The position numbers and the translations under genes were made by a program. A DNA stretch of 38,986 nt, taken from the NCBI GenBank assembly GCA_047635255.1, contig JBLIIR010000004.1:1-38986 (forward strand), given 5' to 3'. Origin of the DNA: Porticoccus sp047635255 (GTDB lineage Bacteria; Pseudomonadota; Gammaproteobacteria; Pseudomonadales; Porticoccaceae). The notes under the pieces were generated by a model. It had not been told where the DNA came from, did no database searches, and saw only the letters and a list, made by a program, of their open reading frames with translations. Below are positions 14,856 to 22,189 of this stretch, piece after piece (the first letter of the stretch is position 1; each line of letters begins with the position of its first letter).

Positions 14856-16475
14856 CTACTTTATCAGCAAAACCATTAATCCAATCACAACAAAGATTAG
14901 GCTGCTTTCTGATATATTGTTAGCAGTTTCAGCCCAATTTGAGAGTCCTAACCCTAATCCGATACCTATTAATGCAGGCCCCATCCAATCTCGTATTGTT
15001 TTTTTGATAGAAACTGATCTATTCGAAACAGAAGTTGGGGCAACAACAGGTTTTTTTGTGTTGGCCTGAAGATTCTCAAGTCCCTGAAAAATAAGTTGTG
15101 GCATCTGCGGGAGCTGCTCTAGCCACTCTGGACCATGGCGTTTTAATTTTTCGATAAACGCTTTTGGTTTAAATCGTTCCTTGAGCCAGCGCTCTAGAAA
15201 AGGATGAGCGGTATCCCATAAGTCCAAATCTGGATAAAGTTGTCGCCCTAACCCTTCTATATTGAGTAATGTTTTTTGCAGCAGAACAAGAGACGGTTGT
15301 ACCTCCATATCGAAACGGCGCGCAGTTTGAAACAGGCTAACAAGAATGTAGCCAAATGAAATATCTCGTAATGGGCGTCCAAAAATAGGCTCACAGACTG
15401 ATCGAATAGCAGAAGTAAACTCGCCTATATTGGTGTCTTCCGGCACCCAGCCAGATAGAACATGTAGTTCGGCTACTTGACGGTAGTCGCGTCGAAAAAT
15501 GGCGAGCAAATTTCTTGCCAGATAGTATTGATCGGCATCTGTAAGGGTTCCGATGATTGCGCAATCGATCGCAAGATATTTTGGTTCCTTTGGGTTGCTG
15601 CAATCTACAAAAATATTACCGGGATGCATATCAGCATGAAAAAAATTGTGTTCAAAAACTTGCGTGAAAAAAATCTCCACGCCTCTTTCCGCTAAGACTT
15701 TGAAATCAACATTATGTTGTTGTAACGCCTCTATATCCGTAACAGGTGTCGCATAAATTTGTTCTGCTACCATTATATTTTGGTTTGTGTATGCCCAGTG
15801 GATATCGGGAACATAAAGCATGCTAGATTTTTCAAAGTTGCGGCGAAGTATGGAGGCATTCGATGCCTCGCGCTGTAGATTAAGCTCATCAAAGATTGTG
15901 ACTCTATAGTCATTGACTACTTCTATAAGCCTCATTCTCTGGCCATCAATAGTATTTTTTTCTAGCCATTTAGCGATAGACAGCATTAACTGAATATCGT
16001 GTTCAATTATATTTTTTATATCAGGACGAATTACTTTGACGACTACTTTCTTGCCATCCGGGAGCACTGCAGAATGTACTTGCGCTACAGATGCAGATGC
16101 CAGAGGTTCATGGTTAAATTCTTGAAATAAATCGTCAATACTTTTATCAAGAGCTGCTTCGACAATAGTGACAAATTGCTCGTTATTGAATGGAGCGACA
16201 TTATCCTGAAGGTGGCTCAGTTCAGAGCATATATCGGATGGGATTAAATCGGGACGAGTCGAAAGTAGCTGGCCGAGCTTAACAAATATAGGCCCTAGGC
16301 TCTCCAGGGCAGCCCTCAGTCTTTCTCCTCTGGGCTTGCTGGTATTAGGAAAAATTTTTGTGACTATAAATAACAGTCTTAGACTGCGAGGTAGCTTTCC
16401 TTTCTCGACAAATGTATCGAGTCGATAACGCACAAGAACACGGATAATAGTAGCTAGTCGACTAATTTTCGACAT
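14856..16475 (-). CDS. ubiB: UbiB, ubiquinone biosynthesis ATPase/kinase-like protein
   Basis: UbiB is a membrane-anchored atypical kinase-like ATPase required for aerobic ubiquinone synthesis. The 539-residue protein has the KxGQ motif as KLGQLLSTRPDLIP (66-79), the alanine-rich loop LASASVAQVHSA (126-136), the catalytic HADMHPGN (280-287) and two C-terminal membrane helices (about 490-539). The metal-binding motif that is DCG in close relatives such as E. coli UbiB reads D304-C305-A306 here (IDCAIIG). The codon is GCA at 15560-15558. Spacing to ubiJ is two bases, so the three ubi genes form one unit. Confidence 0.96.
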   Translation of the reverse strand: MSKISRLATIIRVLVRYRLDTFVEKGKLPRSLRLLFIVTKIFPNTSKPRGERLRAALESLGPIFVKLGQLLSTRPDLIPSDICSELSHLQDNVAPFNNEQFVTIVEAALDKSIDDLFQEFNHEPLASASVAQVHSAVLPDGKKVVVKVIRPDIKNIIEHDIQLMLSIAKWLEKNTIDGQRMRLIEVVNDYRVTIFDELNLQREASNASILRRNFEKSSMLYVPDIHWAYTNQNIMVAEQIYATPVTDIEALQQHNVDFKVLAERGVEIFFTQVFEHNFFHADMHPGNIFVDCSNPKEPKYLAIDCAIIGTLTDADQYYLARNLLAIFRRDYRQVAELHVLSGWVPEDTNIGEFTSAIRSVCEPIFGRPLRDISFGYILVSLFQTARRFDMEVQPSLVLLQKTLLNIEGLGRQLYPDLDLWDTAHPFLERWLKERFKPKAFIEKLKRHGPEWLEQLPQMPQLIFQGLENLQANTKKPVVAPTSVSNRSVSIKKTIRDWMGPALIGIGLGLGLSNWAETANNISESSLIFVVIGLMVLLIK

Positions 16476-16477
16476 TT

Positions 16478-17170
16478 TTAGGTATCCTTTACGTGTTTCA
16501 AGTGTTTATTATCATTTAAAAAAGTACTATCCATCTTGTTTTTTGCTTTACTGGTGCGAGCTGCTAGGCGCTCCACTTCGTTGCGTATATGTTGAACTGC
16601 CTTATTGAAGTCAGTAACCTCACTGGGGCTTGGTGTTAAGCGTGCCTCTTCTTGGCTGAATTCCACAGCCCCTGTTACAGCTCGTTTGAATATATTTTTC
16701 TTCCAGTTGATAGATGACCTTAATGATTTTCCAATTAAATGTGCAGGAATATCACCAATTAGATCTGAGAGTCCAGCTTCCCAGTCTATAGCTAAGTTTT
16801 TTAGAAGCTGCTGAATCTGGCTGAGTAACTCCTGATCACCAGAAACTGTGACGCCTGAATCAAAAAAAGAAACTCGCTGATCGCCATTAATAGATAAAGA
16901 ACTCAAAGATACAGCGCTTCCCTTAATGACGGCATCTGCAGTGCCTTTATAACGAGACTCTAAGTGGACTATTTTTTTTCCAAAAATAATATAAAAAGAA
17001 ATTGAAGGAGACGTACATTCTATTTCCAGAACCCTATCTTTTAGCCTACCAATAGCATTTTGACTAGAGTGATCATATTCTAGCGCCTTATTAATAGTGA
17101 CCTCAAGAGACTTTAGAGCTGGACCTTTAGCTCCTTTAAAGATTTTATTTTTCATAAGATCGAGAATCAA
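16478..17170 (-). CDS. ubiJ: UbiJ, SCP2-domain ubiquinone biosynthesis accessory factor
   Basis: UbiJ is a lipid-binding SCP2-fold protein that, with UbiK, helps organise the soluble Ubi complex handling hydrophobic intermediates. The 230-residue protein has an N-terminal SCP2-like domain (about 10-115: ALKSLEVTINKAL, the ISFYIIFGKK strand, GTADAVIKGSAVSLSSL) and a C-terminal helical part, with GDIPAHLIGK in the middle and predicted coiled coil near 170-215. Its place between ubiE and ubiB, with a four-base overlap to ubiE and a two-base gap to ubiB, matches the conserved ubiE-ubiJ-ubiB order. It is somewhat longer than the E. coli protein. Confidence 0.9.
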   Translation of the reverse strand: MILDLMKNKIFKGAKGPALKSLEVTINKALEYDHSSQNAIGRLKDRVLEIECTSPSISFYIIFGKKIVHLESRYKGTADAVIKGSAVSLSSLSINGDQRVSFFDSGVTVSGDQELLSQIQQLLKNLAIDWEAGLSDLIGDIPAHLIGKSLRSSINWKKNIFKRAVTGAVEFSQEEARLTPSPSEVTDFNKAVQHIRNEVERLAARTSKAKNKMDSTFLNDNKHLKHVKDT

Positions 17171-17916
17171 GGTTTAAAACCTCGATGTAGAGCGACGATG
17201 CCGCCGGTCATATTATGATATTCAGTGTTTATAAAATTAGCATCTGTCATCATATTCTGTAGGGTATTTTGGTCTGGATGCATGCGTATGGATTCCGCTA
17301 AATATTGGTAACTATCGCTGTCATTAGCTATAAAGTCACCAATTTTTGGGAGTAATTTAAATGAGTAAAAATCATAGAACTTTTTGAGAAGAGGGCCGGA
17401 TGGCTTGGAAAATTCTAACACCAATAATCGGCCACCAGTCTTTAGTATGCGGTTCATGGACCGGAGAGCCATATCTTTATCGGTGACATTTCTTAGACCG
17501 AAAGCAATGGTAATGCAGTCAAATGTGTTATCTGGAAATGGCAAACATTGAGCGTCAGCTAGAGTGTAAAGAACCTGATTTGAGCATCCCGTATCAATAA
17601 GTTTGTCACGCCCAATTTTCAGCATAGACTCATTGATATCAACTAATATTACTTTTCCTGTGTTGCCTACAATTTTTGAAAATTTAGCAGTTAGATCACC
17701 TGTACCGCCAGCAACATCTAACACTGATTGCCCGGCTCTGACTCCAGATAACTCAATAGTGTAGCGCTTCCAGAGCCTATGAATACCTACAGACATCAGG
17801 TCATTCATTAAGTCATATTTTGCAGCTACAGAATGAAATACATCAGCCACCTTTTTGGCTTTCTCCTCAATGGGTAAGGTTTTGAAGCCGAAATGTGTTG
17901 TTTTGTTATCTGTCAT
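17167..17916 (-). CDS. ubiE: Ubiquinone/menaquinone C-methyltransferase
   Basis: UbiE uses S-adenosylmethionine to C-methylate the quinone ring in ubiquinone (and menaquinone) synthesis. With the start at 17916 the protein has 249 residues beginning MTDNKTTHFGFKT, as in E. coli. Motifs: KVADVFHSVAAKYDLMNDLMS, the SAM loop VLDVAGGTGDLTAKF, LPFPDNTFDCITIAFGLRN and ESIRMHPDQ, ending ALHRGFKP. The open frame runs upstream to 17991, but the extra 25 codons have no family counterpart and cover the likely promoter. No good Shine-Dalgarno is present before this ATG. It heads the ubiE-ubiJ-ubiB unit. Confidence 0.96.
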   Translation of the reverse strand: MTDNKTTHFGFKTLPIEEKAKKVADVFHSVAAKYDLMNDLMSVGIHRLWKRYTIELSGVRAGQSVLDVAGGTGDLTAKFSKIVGNTGKVILVDINESMLKIGRDKLIDTGCSNQVLYTLADAQCLPFPDNTFDCITIAFGLRNVTDKDMALRSMNRILKTGGRLLVLEFSKPSGPLLKKFYDFYSFKLLPKIGDFIANDSDSYQYLAESIRMHPDQNTLQNMMTDANFINTEYHNMTGGIVALHRGFKP

Positions 17917-18289
17917 TGGGAAAATATATGCTCTTATTGGGAGCCAATTATATACCGATGTTATCTCGTTGTCCTTGAGCGCGATAATCAAGGATGCTGT
18001 TGGCAGAAATCTGAGTATCTTTTTTTAATAATTTCTTCTCACTTTGAGCTATCTCTTTGATTTATGCAAAAGATTTACTACAGCAGGTTTTGATAGGAAT
18101 CGTTTAGAAAAGAAAACCCAATAACTAGATTTATGAATTAATTAAGGTGCGTTATATTTTGCATGTAGCTACATTTTTTGATGTCAATATCTGATGGTTT
18201 GTGTCGTATATTTTTCGTTAAAATGCTAGATTAGACTCTATTTATTGACGAAACCCTATACAGGAAATTCAAAGACACTGGGAAGTAAA
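17917..18289. other. Divergent intergenic region, ubiE to lipoprotein gene
   Basis: A 373-base AT-rich gap between divergent genes. Apart from the ubiE -10 box I see no gene, tRNA, strong hairpin or repeat. Several TA-rich hexamers (for example TAAAAT at 18219) could serve the lipoprotein gene, but none has a properly spaced -35. Confidence 0.6.
17947..17952 (-). promoter_or_regulatory. Probable -10 box of the ubiE operon
   Basis: A perfect TATAAT lies on the minus strand at 17952-17947, 31 bases before the ubiE ATG. The matching -35 (around 17975-17970) is poor. A start of transcription near 17940 would leave out the upstream in-frame codons, supporting the shorter UbiE. Confidence 0.45.
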
Positions 18290-19339
18290 ATGCGCTTAAT
18301 TATTATTTTTATGACAACCTTTGCCATATCCGCTTGCTTGCCTTTAAAGCAGTCAAGTTACTTAGCGCCTTTTATTAAAGAGAAGCCTTTATCGACTTTA
18401 CCGGAAGTGAGGGATGTGCAGGTATCCGGTGACAGAAAAACAATTAAAGTAGAAAATCGGGCTGTTGTCCCTTATTTTGAGGTTATTTTCCATGATATAA
18501 ATAACCCTATTCTTTCTGAAACGGAAGAGAATAGCGAGCAGATAAATTCAAAATTAGTGGGGATACCCGTTGAACTACTCCAGCGTGTTACAGATCAATC
18601 CTATAGATATTTTATGAGTGAAATGAAAGCGCAGGGCATAGAAATACTTCCCATTTTGTCATTAAGTAACTCACAGACGTACCAAAAATTTTTGATGAGC
18701 AGGACTGAAGAAGAAGTAGGTGTAATGTCTATTTCGCCATCGGGAATGAAGTTGCCTAATCTATCAGACATTAAAGGCAAACAGATAAGTAAAATTATGG
18801 ATGAAATGAATGCCTCTGTTATGGATGTAACTTTGCATGTGACTCATATGGATAAGATTCAAGACCAAGCATCAATCCCAACCAATGGTCTTAGAGTTGA
18901 GCAAAAAATTTCTGTGACCAGCGGCTCTAGGATGAAGTTTTTTGGGTTAGGGGCCTCCAGATGCCAAGGATATTGCTTGAGCCCGGTGGTGAGCGCCAAA
19001 TTGGGCAAGTCCATTTATAGTACTGAAAAGGTGGGAGATCTTGTACGAAAAATAACAATATCTGAAAAGATAGAGCCTGAAAAGCAAGTAGCTATGAAGC
19101 AAGGAGGCCTTAAATCACAGGCTATTGACCTTAGCAGAAAAGCAGTTGATCTTAGCGAGAAGGCTATAGATTGGGTCTCCACACTTTCAGCAAAAGACGA
19201 TGATACTGCTGTATATGAACTTCATGCAGATCCAGCTGAATATGAAAAAATTGTTAATCAAATCTTAAGAAATTCAACCAAAAAATTAGTCCACGGAATT
19301 ACTTATTATGACCCCAGTAACATGAAGACAGATAAGTAA
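18290..19339 (+). CDS. Predicted lipoprotein of unknown function
   Basis: I do not recognise this 349-residue protein. The ATG at 18290 follows GGGAAG by four bases and gives a lipoprotein signal: MRLIIIFMTTFAISAC, with Cys16 as the likely lipidated residue (lipobox ISAC). The mature part is soluble and mixed alpha/beta, with a Cys pair RCQGYC near residue 224-229, a segment with two similar heptad-like units (AIDLSRK, AVDLSEK) near 285-300, and a polar C-terminus. Residue Leu at +2 after Cys would favour outer membrane sorting under the usual Lol rule. It is monocistronic, divergent from ubiE and convergent with the GFA gene 30 bases away. A TTG in frame at 18245 is a less likely start. Confidence 0.75.
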   Translation: MRLIIIFMTTFAISACLPLKQSSYLAPFIKEKPLSTLPEVRDVQVSGDRKTIKVENRAVVPYFEVIFHDINNPILSETEENSEQINSKLVGIPVELLQRVTDQSYRYFMSEMKAQGIEILPILSLSNSQTYQKFLMSRTEEEVGVMSISPSGMKLPNLSDIKGKQISKIMDEMNASVMDVTLHVTHMDKIQDQASIPTNGLRVEQKISVTSGSRMKFFGLGASRCQGYCLSPVVSAKLGKSIYSTEKVGDLVRKITISEKIEPEKQVAMKQGGLKSQAIDLSRKAVDLSEKAIDWVSTLSAKDDDTAVYELHADPAEYEKIVNQILRNSTKKLVHGITYYDPSNMKTDK

Positions 19340-19369
19340 TCAGATAGTGGTTCTTAACTTGAGTGTGAT

Positions 19370-19789
19370 TTATTTAGCAGGGAGCTCATCATGCTTAAGG
19401 AGTTCACTTGTATCCTTGTACCATAAAGCTTTGGATTTCCAAAAAATATTTTGCATGGGTCTTATTGAGGGGTCAGTGTCCAGTGTTCCTGCTGGAATGA
19501 CCATAGCTTTATTGGTCTTGCCTAGCCATGGGAGAGAAGATCCACATTTTTTGCAAAAAGCTGTAGCGAAGTGTTTTGTTTCTTTGGGTTTAAAGCACTG
19601 AACTAGTAGTGCGCCAGCAGTCCACCTGAAGTGCTCCTTTGCAATTAAAATGTTTGATGCAAAAGCGCTACCCGTAAATTTTCTGCACCTACTACAATGA
19701 CAATACTGAAATATGCCTAGGTTTCCAGAGATTTCATAGGCTACCTGTCCACACAGACAGCTACCTCGGGCAATTTCGCTGTTAGTCAT
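19370..19789 (-). CDS. GFA/CENP-V family zinc protein
   Basis: A 139-residue member of the GFA (glutathione-dependent formaldehyde-activating) family. The zinc ligands are visible: CLC (11-13), CHCSRC (30-35) and CKKC (79-82), along with KFTGSAFASN and the family's FRW segment. The founding member Gfa was linked to S-hydroxymethylglutathione formation, but most relatives have no proven activity, so enzymatic function is uncertain. The gene overlaps the upstream thioredoxin-fold gene by four bases (19786-19789). The pair probably forms a small thiol-related operon. No formaldehyde dehydrogenase gene is in view. Confidence 0.88.
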   Translation of the reverse strand: MTNSEIARGSCLCGQVAYEISGNLGIFQYCHCSRCRKFTGSAFASNILIAKEHFRWTAGALLVQCFKPKETKHFATAFCKKCGSSLPWLGKTNKAMVIPAGTLDTDPSIRPMQNIFWKSKALWYKDTSELLKHDELPAK

Positions 19790-20166
19790 GCGCTACTTGT
19801 GGCCTCAGCCACTCTGTCTTCTAGGTATTTAATAATGTCTGATGACTCATACATCCAGTGGATATCAGCATCATTGGCTTCAATTTTTAGGCAGGGAACT
19901 TTTAATTTTCCACCAATCTCAAGCAATTCTTGGCTACTGTGGCCGCACAATCTTGGATCGATTAATTTGACAGACAAGCTATGCTTCTTAATTGTACGTC
20001 GAACTTTCACACAAAAAGGACATGCTGGATATTGGAATAAAGTAAGGCCGGCAGTTTTTTCATTTAATTTAGCTTGTGAGGATGGGTGTCTTTTAATGAT
20101 TTTAGGAGAAAAGATCCAATTGAGAGATAGAATCAGTGAGCCTAGTATCCAGCGAATAACTGCCAT
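19786..20166 (-). CDS. Membrane-anchored glutaredoxin-like protein
   Basis: A 126-residue protein with an N-terminal hydrophobic helix (about 4-20, VIRWILGSLILSLNWIF) and a glutaredoxin/GST-N-type thioredoxin fold after residue 40. The redox motif is C49-P-F-C52, as YPACPFCVKVRR. The cis-proline occurs in KVPCLKIE, and SSDIIKYLEDRV matches the C-terminal glutathione-contact region of glutaredoxins. The helix may anchor the domain to the inner membrane; the topology (cytoplasmic if the N-terminus faces out) is not settled by the sequence. It is translationally coupled to the GFA gene and divergent from the FAD dehydrogenase. Confidence 0.85.
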   Translation of the reverse strand: MAVIRWILGSLILSLNWIFSPKIIKRHPSSQAKLNEKTAGLTLFQYPACPFCVKVRRTIKKHSLSVKLIDPRLCGHSSQELLEIGGKLKVPCLKIEANDADIHWMYESSDIIKYLEDRVAEATSSA

Positions 20167-20423
20167 TTTTTATGCCTCTTAAATAAGAATTTTTTAGTTT
20201 TTTCCCAAAAAGGGCCGTTTATCCCGTAAGTATAACTGATGGGCAATAACCAATAAACGAATAAAACCTTGTGTTAGTTTATTAATTTTTTTGTTAGCTG
20301 ATATATTCAATATGTTGTCTCTTAGTAAGTATTTTAGCCCATCATGATGTTAAAATAATTCAGCTCACTGACAGCTAGATTATAGTGCGTCTATTTGCAT
20401 CCAAAATTAACGATACAGCTGAC

Positions 20424-22100
20424 ATGTTACGACTTAGTGATATTAAATTACATCTTAATCATACCGATGAAGAATTAAATAAAGCAATAATTGAAAAGCT
20501 AGACCTCACAGGTGAAGATTTGTTGGGGTTCAGTATTTTCAAGCGAAGCTATGATGCGCGGAAAAAGACTAATATTATCCTTATATATCAGTTGGATATA
20601 ATGTTGACGACTACTGCGCAATGTAGGGTGTTAGAGCAATATAACGATCAGCCATTCTTGACGTTATCTCCGGATAACAACTACCATTTTGTAGCGAAAA
20701 ATATTGAAAATTTTCCTCAAGATAATCAGTTTCGCCCCCTTATTATTGGCTTTGGCCCCTGTGGAATCTTAGCTGCTTTAATTCTGGCGCAAATGGGATT
20801 TAAGCCAATAGTGTTAGAAAGAGGCAAGGATGTAAAATCTCGCACTCGAGATACTTGGGGGTTTTGGCGGAGCAGCAAGCTTAATACGGAATCTAATGTG
20901 CAATATGGAGAGGGCGGCGCAGGCACTTTTTCTGATGGTAAGCTTTGGAGTCAGATAAAAGATAAGCGATATCTGGGGCGTAAAGTTTTAACTGAGTTTG
21001 TGAAAGCGGGTGCTCCAGAAGAAATCATGTATGTTAGCAAGCCCCATATTGGGACTTTTAAGTTGGTGCCAATGGTGGAAAATATTCGCAATCAAATTAT
21101 TGAGCTTGGTGGAGAGGTGCGCTTCGAGACCAAAGTGAATTCAATCATTCGAAACACTTCACCATTGCTGAAAAGTAAAGAGGGTCTTGTTGGTAAAAAT
21201 GTAGGTCAAATTGCTGGTGTTATTTTAGATTCAGGTGAGGTTATCAAAAGTCGGCATGTAATTTTGGCTATCGGCCATAGCGCCAGAGACAGTTTTCAAA
21301 TGCTTTTGGAGCAGGGTGTTTATATTGAGCCTAAACCTTTTTCTATTGGATTTCGCATTGAGCACCCTCAAAAGGTTATTGATAAGGCTAGATTTGGCGA
21401 ACATGCAGGGCACCATATTTTGGGCGCTGCAGATTACAAGTTGGTGCATCATTGTAAGAATGGACGCAGTGTGTACAGTTTTTGCATGTGCCCAGGAGGC
21501 ACTGTTGTAGCTGCCGCCTCTGAGGAAGGAGCCGTTGTCACTAACGGGATGTCGCAATATTCTCGTAATGAGCGCAATGCTAATTCAGCCATTGTAGTTG
21601 GAATAGATCCAGAGAAAGACTACCCGGAGCATCCATTGGCTGGCATTGATCTTCAGCGACAATTAGAAACTCTGGCTTACAAATTGGGTGGATCCAACTA
21701 CAACGCTCCCGCGCAGCTTGTTGGTGACTTTCTTCAAAACAAACCATCCGATACACTTGGGTCAGTTACTCCATCTTATGCCCCAGGCATAACTTTGGGT
21801 GACCTTGGTCAGGCTTTACCTTCGTTTGCTATTGAAGCTATCCGTGAGGCAATCCCGGCATTTGAGGATAAAATAAAAGGTTTCTCTATGGCAGATGCAA
21901 TTTTGACTGGCGTGGAAACTAGAACTTCTTCTCCTGTTTGTATAAGACGTGGAAAGGATTACCAGAATATAAATACCCGTGGACTCTATCCTGCGGGAGA
22001 AGGAGCCGGCTATGCTGGAGGTATTTTGTCTGCAGGTATAGATGGAATAAAAGTGGCTGAAGCTGTAGCTTTAGACATACTAGGAGTCCCTACTACATAA
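20424..22100 (+). CDS. FAD-dependent dehydrogenase, COG2509-like
   Basis: A 558-residue flavoprotein of the NAD(FAD)-utilising dehydrogenase type. The N-terminal ~95 residues form a small domain with LGFSIFKRSYDARKK, typical of this family. The FAD-binding Rossmann motif follows as IIGFGPCG (107-114) with acidic VVLERG-like VLERGKD. Then come GEGGAGTFSDGKL, a family signature, and PAGEGAGYAGGILSAGIDG near the end, closing the FAD site. The true substrate is unknown for the family. The ATG at 20424 gives the usual MLRLSDIKL N-terminus; the GTG at 20385 would add 13 residues. No strong ribosome binding site is visible. It stands alone. Confidence 0.88.
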   Translation: MLRLSDIKLHLNHTDEELNKAIIEKLDLTGEDLLGFSIFKRSYDARKKTNIILIYQLDIMLTTTAQCRVLEQYNDQPFLTLSPDNNYHFVAKNIENFPQDNQFRPLIIGFGPCGILAALILAQMGFKPIVLERGKDVKSRTRDTWGFWRSSKLNTESNVQYGEGGAGTFSDGKLWSQIKDKRYLGRKVLTEFVKAGAPEEIMYVSKPHIGTFKLVPMVENIRNQIIELGGEVRFETKVNSIIRNTSPLLKSKEGLVGKNVGQIAGVILDSGEVIKSRHVILAIGHSARDSFQMLLEQGVYIEPKPFSIGFRIEHPQKVIDKARFGEHAGHHILGAADYKLVHHCKNGRSVYSFCMCPGGTVVAAASEEGAVVTNGMSQYSRNERNANSAIVVGIDPEKDYPEHPLAGIDLQRQLETLAYKLGGSNYNAPAQLVGDFLQNKPSDTLGSVTPSYAPGITLGDLGQALPSFAIEAIREAIPAFEDKIKGFSMADAILTGVETRTSSPVCIRRGKDYQNINTRGLYPAGEGAGYAGGILSAGIDGIKVAEAVALDILGVPTT

Positions 22101-22145
22101 GATTTAGGTCTTTGTTCTTCCCGATAGATTGATTTAGATAAGAAC

Positions 22146-22163
22146 TATAATTTTCTGTATAAT
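22146..22163 (+). promoter_or_regulatory. Two tandem TATAAT boxes before the YgiQ-type gene
   Basis: TATAAT occurs at 22146-22151 and again at 22158-22163. Neither has a good -35 at the right distance (TTGATT at 22129-22134 is too near to one and too far from the other). The second is 27 bases before the ATG, giving a very short or leader-poor transcript. Confidence 0.35.
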
Positions 22164-22189
22164 GCCTTCTTTCTGATTATTTGATTACT

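Noticed and set aside
17917..17991. N-terminal extension of UbiE by 25 codons
   Set aside because: The family start is MTDNKTTHFGF-like at 17916, and the extension contains a TATAAT promoter element.
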